Below, one piece after another: positions 20,198 to 28,787 of a DNA stretch of 28,787 bases. The notes under the pieces are model-generated. The model was not told where the DNA came from and ran no database searches. It saw nothing but the letters and a program-made list of their open reading frames with translations. Each line of letters opens with the position of its first letter. Within the stretch, counting starts at the first letter, position 1. Source of the stretch: Apostichopus californicus (Eukaryota > Echinodermata > Holothuroidea > Aspidochirotida > Stichopodidae); contig JAIPMN010009742.1 of NCBI GenBank assembly GCA_020650975.1, positions 1 through 28,787 of the forward strand. The letters run 5' to 3'. Both the position numbers and the translations under genes were made by a program.

Positions 20198-20379
20198 AGT
20201 CCTTCTACACCGGTTATTCCACGTACACACACGAATGTTGTGGTACTCATCTCTTGCGAGGCGATGAACTCTGTGATTGGATGAATCAGGTTCCTATTGT
20301 GAAGTCATCTTACGAGGACGACACGGTCTGTTCTGCTCGATCGCCGGAAGAATCGGTCACATACAACTCCATATCTACC
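20198..20379 (+). CDS. Galaxin-like double-cysteine protein, first recognisable exon
   Basis: Encodes ESFYTGYSTYTHECCGTHLL, then RGDELCDWMNQVP and a linker ending NSIST. HECCG...L..GDELC is a galaxin-type unit (a CC dipeptide followed by a small loop and a single Cys). Galaxins are secreted matrix proteins first known from coral skeletons; related sequences occur in other marine animals. The acceptor ATGATAG follows a strong pyrimidine tract; two bases precede the first full codon. That is compatible with the phase 1 donor of the DIS3L-like exon at 18622. Donor ACC/GTAAGT, phase 0. The open frame also extends upstream to an ATG at 20116, giving an alternative first exon with a hydrophobic N-terminus. 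Confidence 0.72.
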
Positions 20380-21016
20380 GTAAGTATCGGAACAGACCGG
20401 AACAGACCAATGCTAGAAAACAGAGTCTTTACAAGTTTATTCCTGTTCATCACTCGAAATTGCCCACAAAGTTGACGTTATTGATTTGGAAACCAAAGGG
20501 AACTTTCACTAGTCAAACAAGGGAACTACATGGTCACTGCTGGATTATAGTAGTATCCAGTAATTTCTAAAAGTCAATAAGCCAATAGTTTCTTTGCTAA
20601 TATTTTGACAAATCTGCTTGAAATCTCATCAAGACAAAAAGGATACAAGAACAATAATAGTTTCCACGTCTCCTGTGTATATTCATCCAGCATAGAGTTG
20701 GCACTTTAATTCTCACTTTTAATTACGATACAGTAGATGGATTCTTGAACATGACAATTCCAGCCATGTAACAATCACAAAATAATAACCTTACGTTTAT
20801 GAATAAATTTACATCGTGGAGTAGTAGTTATTAATGATTATTATTCATTTATAGCTTAAGCTCTAGTAGGCCTGCGATATATTCACAGCAGACCTTTATT
20901 AAGGTCATGTTTGATTTGCATAGATTTGCATATCAAAGGGGAATGATGTCATTGTTGTCATCAAGTGATGCTTGCTATAAGTGGTTGCCTTTATTTTCCT
21001 GTAACATTTTGCACAG
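20380..21016 (+). other. Galaxin-like intron 1
   Basis: 637-base GT-AG intron between phase 0 exon ends. No repeat or RNA gene was recognised. Confidence 0.75.
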
Positions 21017-21246
21017 ATTTGCCTTCATGGGTTTCTGATACCATTGGATACCTCAGTGTCGATCTGTGGGAACCAGATCATGGACGAGGCTACCGAAATA
21101 TGTTGCGGGGACGTCTTCATCCATTCCAAGTACGACGCTAACAATATCGAGAGGCGGTGCTGCGGTGGATCATTCGCTGCTTACTCTCCATCTGTAGAGA
21201 TTTGCTGTAGTGGAATGGTGTATAGCATACCGGAGAGCCAAGGAGA
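21017..21246 (+). CDS. Galaxin-like double-cysteine protein, second exon
   Basis: Encodes ICLHGFLIPLDTSVSICGNQ, then three CC dipeptides: EICCGDVFIHSKYDANNIE, RRCCGGSFAAYSPSVE and ICCSGMVYSIPESQG. The rhythm CCG-(loop with Tyr or Phe)-CC every 12-20 residues is the galaxin pattern, with predicted disulfide pairing in an extracellular setting. Acceptor TTTTGCACAG (phase 0), donor GGAGA/GTGAGT (phase 2). Both phases fit the neighbours. Confidence 0.8.
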
Positions 21247-22162
21247 GTGAGTTGTTCAATTGTAACTTTTAAAAGGGTGTTAATGTTGTTAGCAAAGATG
21301 TTTGGAGTTTTGAAACTGCCTTCTTACCCCCCCCCCCCTCCTCCCCTCAAACACCAAAACACCCCATCTCCTCTGGAATTACAAAAACATATATAATGAT
21401 GTTGATATAATAAACAATTTTTAAAATGAAAATGCATCAAACCTAAAGCTGCTGATCTCTTCTCTCTTATCTTATCTTCTTTTCTCTTTTGTTCTTTCTC
21501 CTGTCTCCTAACATTCTCCTCCCCTCTTTCCATCTCTAGCTTCCTCTTCCCATCTTTAGCTTCCCCTATCCTTTCTCTCTTCCCCTCTCCTGTCTCTCAC
21601 CCTGTCTTTTATGTCGCTTCTCTGCTCCTCTCCTCTTCTCCCGGTCTCTTTCCCCTCACACAAACCTACAGTAACATTCAATTATAAGATGGCTCAATCA
21701 CCCACTCCCTCCCCCCCCCCCCCCTCTCTCTGTCATGATACATAGATAATGGGTACCCTCCGTCTACTGAAATCAAAAGTTTGTCAGCTACATGTTTAAT
21801 ACAGGGAACCACCACTGACACTAAGTAAAGAGGAGGGTTACATTCATAGCTCTGTTATTGTGATGGTCCCTGGTATTGTAATATTATCCAACCTTGGAAA
21901 GGAATGAGAGGGATGAACATTGGTAATGACGTTTGCTGTTTACTACTCACCAGAGAAAGCAATCTCTCCATATTTGGAACCCCTTAAACTTAACCTCAAA
22001 GGCTCATTTAGCTAGAATTAATTTAATTGTTAAAGTGAGTTTGATGTTAACTTGTTAATGGTCAGAAGTTCGATAAGTGTATATTTTAACGGATGTTGGA
22101 ATTCAGACATCGTAAAAGTTGCTTCAAATTACTTTTTTTAATCATCATTTTTATGATCGCAG
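21247..22162 (+). other. Galaxin-like intron 2, with long pyrimidine tract
   Basis: 916-base GT-AG intron. It contains poly-C tracts at 21327-21338 (12) and 21711-21724 (14). About 200 bases (21450-21660) are almost pure C/T. No exon signal inside. Confidence 0.8.
21450..21660 (+). repeat. Polypyrimidine (CT-rich) low-complexity tract
   Basis: Over about 210 bases nearly every base is C or T, with recurring TCTTCTC, CCCCTCTC and AGCTTCC words. Such homopurine-homopyrimidine DNA can form triplexes; it is also a frequent source of assembly error. Confidence 0.85.
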
Positions 22163-22452
22163 TTGTTGCGAATACCGAGCCTACCGTACCTCAGAAGAGG
22201 TCTGTGAAGACAGTGGGGTCATTCGACCCGTCGGAAAACCTCTCAGATGTGGAAATCAGTTTTACAGCGAAGATGAACAGGGGTGTTGCGGTGATGCAGA
22301 TTTGTTTGGACCAGGGTGGACATGCTGCGACGGAGAGTTATATGAAACTGGAACAGAGGCACTGAATGGAGGCCAGTGTTGTGCTGGAGTTGGATACGAT
22401 CCAGCAACTCAAATCTGCTGTGGTTCAAAACTTCATGAAGAGCAGTCCAGGG
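22163..22452 (+). CDS. Galaxin-like double-cysteine protein, third exon (gene continues or is broken beyond)
   Basis: Begins by completing an Asp codon: DCCEYRAYRTSEEVCED. Then come RCGNQFYSEDEQGCCGDAD, PGWTCCDGELYETG, GGQCCAGVGYDPATQICCG and KLHEEQSRG. Five CC dipeptides plus paired single Cys residues make this the richest galaxin-like exon. Acceptor ATGATCGCAG (phase 2), donor AGGG/GTAAGT (phase 1). No stop codon is included, so at least one more exon should follow; none was recognised before the end of the window. A second frame that is open over 22093-22365 is a shadow. Confidence 0.8.
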
Positions 22453-24345
22453 GTAAGTGACAGACAAATGTATTCATACATCTTAGTCTAGCAAATTTCT
22501 GGAGGGATATGAGAAAGAGATAGAAAGTTGTTGTGAAAAAGAACAGACTTTATGATTATAACCATTAAGAACAGTTGACTGCCATGTTCAGTTCTTGCCT
22601 AACGCTGACCTAAGCCTATGCAGCATCCATCCATCCATCACCAAGAGAACTCCAGAGGCCGGGAGATTGTTTTCCACTTTTCTTTACAGTGTTTATTTGA
22701 TGTTCATTTGAGAAACCAACCTTCAAAAGTTAAGAACTGCATCTGCTGATAAAGCACATGTATGTAAATGATGCTGGTTTTGGCGAAAATTGTTGGGGGG
22801 GCTTTTGTAAGAAAAATGTCCAGTTTGCTTTATAGCAGTCGGTGTAAGAGTGTAACATTGTGTTAAACTTGCCAACTTTTGACATTGGGCATTGAGAAAA
22901 TTAAGCTCTATAGAGGGTGCTATACAAGAACTAAGTTGCTCAATACCTGTGTTATTTTTATTGTCTGGCACTTCTTTTTATCATTACTTTATTTTAGCAC
23001 AACCTATTTTCACATATATCTTAGTACTTCACAAATAATGATGCAATCATTGGCATCAAAAATTACCGGGGCGCCTGAGTCGTCCTCTGTTGACCTAGTG
23101 ATGACTAAACACTATGTAAATGACACTAGCTCTCATTGTATGATGATGTATACAGTAGGTGTGTATATAGGCATCTTGGTGTTTACTTTATTAGAGCAAT
23201 CATATATATGGTTAACCTTCAATATCGAAACACTGGCAGTGTGTTTACTTTTTTATATTTTCTACTGATATGGATTTCAAAGTCCAACAAACACTTACTT
23301 TACCACAAGAGGAACGATGTTTATCTGTTTTGACCCAATTTCTCAGTTTGTTTGACAAGAATTGCATTCCAAGGGGCATCCCAAGATATGTTGTGAAGCA
23401 ACTGTTTGTGAAATTATCTATAATTTGTTACGATTGAAGCTAAATATTAAATCTTCTAAAAACTGTTGAAAGTTCCTCTTTTAACTGTGTATCCCTAGTT
23501 AATAAAATAAATATTAAATGATAGCAACTTCTTTTTAAGGTGACTTTCTTCTTGAATTTTATAAAATTTTTAGATTTTTTGTTTTTTTTGTTGTCCAAGT
23601 GTGATTGATGTGGCTGCATATTTGGTGGAAGTCAAAGGTCATTTGAGGTATGCAACGGTCAGAATGGGAGAAGAAAAAACAAAACAGCAACAACTTTTTA
23701 CAGACACTCAAGTATTGTACAACTCAAATGATGTTAAATTGCAAATTAGGTACATATAAAAAATATTTCTGACACAGCATTTGAAGTCAATTGTGCACAT
23801 TTTTGGTCAAAAATAGCATCTTCTTTACATTCCTTGATTTGGATTGACATTCAACCATCAGCTAGGTGATACACATATATACGTCTTAAAGTTAACACAA
23901 ACCAAACCAAATCATTCCAAATCTTTGGATTATATAACCAAGATCTTTGAAGAGAACAACTTCCCTATAACCACCCCTCTTGTGCTGTTTAAAGGTCTGG
24001 TCTGAGAGCTTTCTTCACTGTCATAGGGTCACTAAGGATCTAAGATCTTTCACTTTTTCTTTGCTTTTGTGAAATCCATATTTTTAAGTTAGAAACGTGA
24101 GCAACGTTTACACTGAAAGCCGTGCCATCATTACGTTATGCTAAGAGTTGTTGGCAAAATTTTCAGATTCAGCAAAAACCCATCTCCATGACCGAAACTC
24201 AAAATGTTAATAAGTTAAGAGAAACATAAGCAAAATGAAGCACATTGTGGCTCGATGATGTCACGTTTAGACTTGTTCAAGTCTTAGCCTTGTGTGATAT
24301 CTCCTAAATGGATTATGTTTATATATAAAAGTTGTATCGCCTTGA
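22453..24345 (+). other. No exon seen; intron or 3' flank of the galaxin-like gene
   Basis: Starts with the donor GTAAGT. Contains CCATCCATCCATC at about 22622-22640 and an AAGTCAAAGGTCATTTGAGG repeat-like phrase near 23630. The open frame at 22879-23268 encodes a hydrophobic stretch without recognisable homology. Confidence 0.5.
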
Positions 24346-24490
24346 AAGGCTGGTGTTAGACCACTTATAATGACAGTGGCCCCTTTAAATTCTGGTGTGA
24401 GACCACTTATGATGTTTATGTACCCATAAATGCTGGTGTGAGACCAGTAATGATAAGTGTGCCCCCTTTAAATGCTGGGTGTGTTAGCCT
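24346..24490 (+). repeat. About 42-bp imperfect tandem repeat
   Basis: Three units and a partial fourth built on CTGGTGTGAGACCACTTATG and then GTGCCCCTTTAAA-like sequence, starting near 24346, 24389, 24430 and 24471. Confidence 0.75.
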
Positions 24491-25599
24491 TACATTATAT
24501 AAAGTTACCAGAAAAGGGCCGGTTGGGATGTCAGACTAGCTGCTATTCAAATTCTGGGAATTTTCTTTACCTCGCATATCATCATATGAGTGGTAAAACT
24601 TGAGTATCCATTTAATCTTAATATGATAATCATTGCTTTCTGTTTATAGCTGGATTTTGTTCCACAATATTCTGTGAAAGGGACAAAATTAACATTCTGA
24701 ATATTATAATTAATATAGTCCCACCACTTCTATGGTCTCATTTGTGATTGATTTACCGTGATTCTGCAGTAAGGTTTTTCTGTATTAACAAGGTCGCAAC
24801 ACACAATGTCATTCCTCCTCAAAAGAGCAGTGTCAGTATTTTGTAATGGTTAATACTGCCCTCTATTATCATTTTCGGTAGTTGGAAAGTCCCAAGATGC
24901 AGTTTATAGGATTCCAGTTCATTTATACATGTCAACCCTGTGCGTCATACAACTTCCTGCTATTACGTACCATGCTTGGCAGGTAGTTGTGTTTTTTACT
25001 ACCTGTTATCAATACAAGTATATTATCTGCCTTGCAAGGTGTGAATGTACTGCTACCTTGGGTTTACAAAGTAACCACCACCCACACACAGACACAGATC
25101 TTATTGAACCTTTCAGAGGAAAAGTTTAACTTGCTGACACAGCCTATGTTGTCATGTGAATAGGATCTTTATTCAAACTACTTCCCTCTTTTAGCATGCT
25201 ACTGTGGAAATTCATTTTCACCAGTTTGGTAAATAAATTTTTGTATTTGACCTTGGGATGAAAATCACAATGACATAGCTACTGCCCACAGCAGCCATAT
25301 AGACAAACCAGGTATAAAGTTATTTTAAAAAGCTGTTTCTATAGCCAGCACTTCTGATAAATCAGTTAGTTTACAAATAATAGATACTTTAAAAAAAAAG
25401 AGGAAAACTAAAAGTAACATCTCTGGGCTTTAACACTTTTACTTAAATTTCGATTTAATTGTTTGGATTCCTTTCCTATAGGCATAAGGTAACTATGCAA
25501 TGGTGATATGGCATGCATGTGTGTATGTGACTCTTGTAAACACGCTTACTCAATAGTTCATGGTGGACTAATGTGAATCCATCTTATCGAGTTTAAGAA
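24491..25599. other. No gene or clear repeat seen
   Basis: AT-rich. A short frame at 24929-25129 has no recognisable homology. Confidence 0.45.
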
Positions 25600-25950
25600 C
25601 CCTATTCTTTTCTTTGAAGTTTAAATTTCAAGAGAGGTCAAAATATGAAAACCTTGTGAACATGATAACTCAAAAAGTACATCTTTGTTGAACTGCATAC
25701 TTTGGGAATGTAGATCCAGCTTAATGAGTAAAAGAACACTTTTGAGATTGGTGGAGGTCCAAACTCATTTAAGGTCAACATCTGAATGTCTGTATTTGAC
25801 ATGGGAAGACTGACCTTTCTGGATAGTGAACATTTTGTAAAATCATCAGTGAATTGATTGGTCGATACCCACAAGTGAGGGCTACCTATAAGAGATGGGA
25901 AACTCCCTGATCTTCTCTGGTTCTCACTTAGACCCTTGGACAAATTTTAA
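25600..25950. mobile_element. Transposon-derived repeat fragment
   Basis: Phrases AAAACCTTGTGAACATGATA, AACTCAAAAAGTACATC and GGTGGAGGTCCAAACTCATT match the style of a dispersed non-coding repeat common in marine invertebrate DNA (recognised by phrasing only). No coding remains; ends are approximate. Confidence 0.4.
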
Positions 25951-26900
25951 CTCACTTGCTTTACATTAATCAGATTGTCAGTGGAATTTTTTTAGCAAAC
26001 CATATGGCAAGGAATCTGAAACTTGCCAACTGGCTCTCTGGTTATGTTGATATCTTTCGTGCGAGAACTGCGTGTCATCCACACAGCTGGTTGAGATGGT
26101 TTGTAACCCCTTTCCAATTTCAGTATGTTTGTTTGGTTCAAAAATTTGGAACTGAAAATCACTAGGATTTGTGGGAATATCTCAACCTTTCTTTCTTCAC
26201 TATCAACTTCCTCTGCTGCCCTCTATAAACTTGTATACTCTGACATTCCAAATGGCTATTCATTCACCTGATCTAAATAGAGCCACGAGTTGTAGGATTC
26301 AGTTCCAAATTCAATTTTTTTTGTGTTTTTTTGTGAGATCATCAAACAAATGAATATTTTCTGTTTTCTATCACAAGTTTTCTTCTTTCTAAATATCTTG
26401 TAATTTAACGTTGCATGTTTAATAGTTTTCTTTTGTTCTAAACTATTTTGTTCCTCTTTCCTTTTCCTTTTTCCTAAATAAACCTTTTTTCCTTTTGTTT
26501 GGTCTATATTTTCCGTGCAATAAGTTGAATTCCTTAGCTATTATTCATCAAGTTTGAAATATTTGACTTCCTAATTGAACAGGGGCATGGCTGGAAGTTC
26601 AGACATCGAATGGTGCAATCTGAATCATATTGCAACTTTAAATTAGGTCTTGAAGTAGGACTAATGGCAACTTTGTGCTAATAAATACCTTTAAATTTTG
26701 AAAATATCCAATCCCCCACCCCCCCCCGTCCCCCGGACCCCGGACTGATGATGGATTGGGGGTGCCTGATCAAATTTTTTTTAATTAGAAGTGTGGTCCT
26801 GTGGTCGTTGAATGCAGCTTCCTTGTTTCCCCTTCCCCATTGAGACTATGTGCCCCCCACCCTCCCCCCCCCCCTTTGTGGATTGTAGCAAGAGTCTTTT
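25951..26900. other. No gene seen; low-complexity and poly-C segments
   Basis: T-rich (26380-26500) and C-rich (26711-26736, 26852-26874) simple sequence. The plus-strand frames at 25956-26353 show no recognisable protein. Confidence 0.45.
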
Positions 26901-26969
26901 CCAATTAGGCACATATAACTATACATCCTTTAACCAATTAGGCTCATACAATAACTATACATCCTTTAA
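26901..26969 (+). repeat. Two-copy tandem repeat of about 34 bp
   Basis: CCAATTAGGC...CATA...AACTATACATCCTTTAA occurs twice back to back (26901-26933 and 26934-26969). Confidence 0.85.
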
Positions 26970-27943
26970 CCATTCAACGCCAACAAATTCTCTTCCCTTT
27001 TCTTGAATGCTGCCACCACTGGAAGTGACCTCTACCAGAAACATGGACTTCCCTGTAGTTTATTTATAATTCTGTTAGTCACTGTGGCTTAGTCATAGTG
27101 AGGTCACAATATAGCTGTTGCTGGATCCATTCAACACCACTGGTGTGTACGGAACGCCAATAGGACCAAAGGTGGCGTTGCTAACCTTAACAGGAGGTGC
27201 TACTTTGTTGACCTAGGAATAACTTTATAGCTTTATTGTGGGAATTACAACAATGGAAGTGATGGTTACCAGCAAAAAAGACCTTCACCTTGAGGCTGAT
27301 CATTCGTACTCCAGTCAAGATAGGACAGAAGTTGAAGTTTAATGTTTGAATTGTAGCAACAACAACCAAAAAAACAGGAAAACAATATTTGAATATGAAC
27401 AGACATATATTTTTGACCAAATTTTTTTTTTTGTTCTTGATAATTATTATACAGTAATTTGACTAAGTCAGAAAACCTTGTTATCATCAAGCAATACCCA
27501 ATAAAAAAGGGATGTTAGCTTTTCCCCTCCTGCCTTCATTTTCCTCCCTCCTTCCCCCCCCCCCCCTCTTTATCTTCCCCTTCCCCCACCCATTTGATCT
27601 GAACTGTGAAATGAGAGATGGTAACCTAAGGATGGAGAAGTAAAATCAGAGGGAAAAAGAGGCGAACCAATGTAAGAGTTTGGTACGAAAGGGAGGGATA
27701 ACGGTGGGAATAGATCAGCTTGTACAATTATAGCTGTGCATTCATCCCCATGTCACATGATATTTACATATATAAAGTTTCTGTTGTCTTTTTTTGATCT
27801 CTTTAGATCAAAGAGATAAATTTTAATGGTATGACTTTGAGAGAATAGTACAACAAAAAAATTCAGCAAACACGAAAGAAACTGAATGAAAGGAAATGAA
27901 ATTAGGTTTCTTCTGTTTCTGTTTTTTCTTTGTATAGTCTATT
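26970..27943. other. No gene or clear repeat seen
   Basis: Contains a 13-base poly-C (27554-27566) in a C/T-rich stretch and a run of T at 27422-27432. Nothing coding was recognised. Confidence 0.45.
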
Positions 27944-28226
27944 AAGTTATATGAAATTTAAATAAATAAAGCTCTTAAAAATATTACAAACCAGCTTTCA
28001 TTTGTAAGATAAACATCAGATGAAATGTTTAGCCAGTCTTGGCAGAGTGGAAGGAGGACCGGGGCAGTTTTGTAAAACAAAAAAGCTCAAGTTATATGAA
28101 ATTTAAATAAATAAAGCTCTTAAAATATTACAAACCAGCTTTCATTTGTAAGATAACATCAGATGAAATGTTTAACCAGGTGTGGAAGGAGGACTGGGGC
28201 AGTTTTGTAAATCATAAAAAGCTCAA
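27944..28226 (+). repeat. 145-bp tandem duplication
   Basis: Copy 1 at 27944-28088 and copy 2 at 28089-28226. Both begin AAGTTATATGAAATTT and end in AAAAAGCTC. Copy 2 lacks a few bases, including part of the CTTGGCAGAG segment. The copies are close in sequence, so the duplication is fairly recent. Confidence 0.92.
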
Positions 28227-28787
28227 AAGTGCCAATTTTCTCAACTTAGAAGGGACCTGTTTTTGTTCAAGTTTGTAACTAAAAGATGCCCATTTAATAA
28301 GGGACCAGTTTTATTTACAAAGTGCCCTTTTCTTGGGAAAGTGCAATAAAAAAAAGGGGTGTCCTTTGTCTGGGAAATTATAAAAGAAATGTTAACTAAT
28401 AAAGGGTTGCGCAATTTGTGGTACAGAATGTAATTGGGATCTATTTGTAGGGAAGTTCTGAGTTGATATTGGGGCCCCCAAGACAAATTCACATGTTCCA
28501 CTACCCCTCAAAGTTTTGTTCTCCCACCCCACCCCACCCCACCTACCCAAGTGAACCCTCTTCTGCTACCTCTGCCTTCAATCTACAATATCCAGAAAGT
28601 AAAATCTATTTGATCAACTTCTCAAATGCAACAAAATAATGATAAGAAAGAGAGGTTTCTGTTTTAATTTTTGGAAAAACAAATTATGAAACAACTTGGT
28701 ATAAAATTGAGATCTATTTTTTTTTTACTTGTCAAGTTCACTTTCTAGTAAAAGTATGTTCCATCAATAGGAGAGTTCAATACTAAT
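28227..28787. other. No gene seen at the window end
   Basis: Loose repetition of GGGACC..TTTT and CCTTT..TTGGGAAA phrases at 28245-28375 and a CCCCACC run near 28530. Possibly an old repeat; no coding signal. Confidence 0.4.

Noticed and set aside
22093..22365. Alternative plus-strand frame of 90 residues starting MLEFRHRKSC with a hydrophobic start
   Set aside because: It overlaps the galaxin-like exon in a different frame and lacks the CC pattern; its hydrophobic start comes from the T-rich acceptor tract. A signal-peptide exon here cannot be fully excluded, but the phase-matched galaxin frame explains the sequence better.
22879..23268. 129-residue open frame with hydrophobic segments
   Set aside because: AT-rich sequence often gives hydrophobic frames. 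No homologue was recognised and no splice signals fit the galaxin-like gene.
18623..28787. Search for DIS3L cold-shock, RNB (DIDD-type) and S1 exons
   Set aside because: No frame with EHLPL, DVDDTL-like or HFTSPIRRY-like motifs was recognised on the plus strand. Absence by eye is not proof for short exons.

Overview
This is eukaryotic nuclear DNA from an animal. It is AT-rich, its genes are split by GT-AG introns of about 0.4 to 2 kb, and it is crowded with dispersed repeats, minisatellites and long poly-C tracts. Gene content (a MYORG-type glycosidase, a DIS3L-type PIN region, galaxin-type double-cysteine exons) and the abundance of CTAGGCCT-type words suggest a marine invertebrate deuterostome, most likely an echinoderm. 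That placement is inference; no lineage-diagnostic marker is present.

Layout. Positions 1-8241 hold no gene I can recognise. They hold a cluster of six perfect TGACGTCA palindromes, two short tandem arrays (CACGTG-bearing and GGCGGCGCC-bearing), a 42-bp palindromic minisatellite, two inverted arrays of a 16-bp GC-rich unit, and old transposon fragments. Positions 8242-12529 (minus strand) carry a complete three-exon gene for a predicted 656-residue membrane-anchored GH31 glycosidase of the MYORG family. Its exon phases join exactly. About 2.2 kb upstream and divergent from it, on the plus strand, starts a DIS3L-like gene (14776-18622, five coding exons). These encode the N-terminal Cys motif and a degenerate PIN domain.

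The expected continuation of DIS3L (cold-shock, RNB and S1 exons) is not found. After a 1.6-kb interval packed with mobile-element debris, including a Penelope-type hammerhead ribozyme motif, three plus-strand exons (20198-22452) encode a galaxin-like, double-cysteine-rich protein. Their phases join each other perfectly and are also compatible with the last DIS3L exon. The region is therefore either a PIN-galaxin chimeric gene, a galaxin gene nested in or abutting a truncated DIS3L, or an assembly join. Positions 22453-28787 show no further exon, only repeats and low-complexity sequence.

Functionally, the glycosidase would act in the secretory pathway, the PIN region would belong to cytoplasmic RNA-decay machinery, and galaxin-type proteins are secreted matrix proteins. 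Nothing in the sequence ties the three into a pathway.
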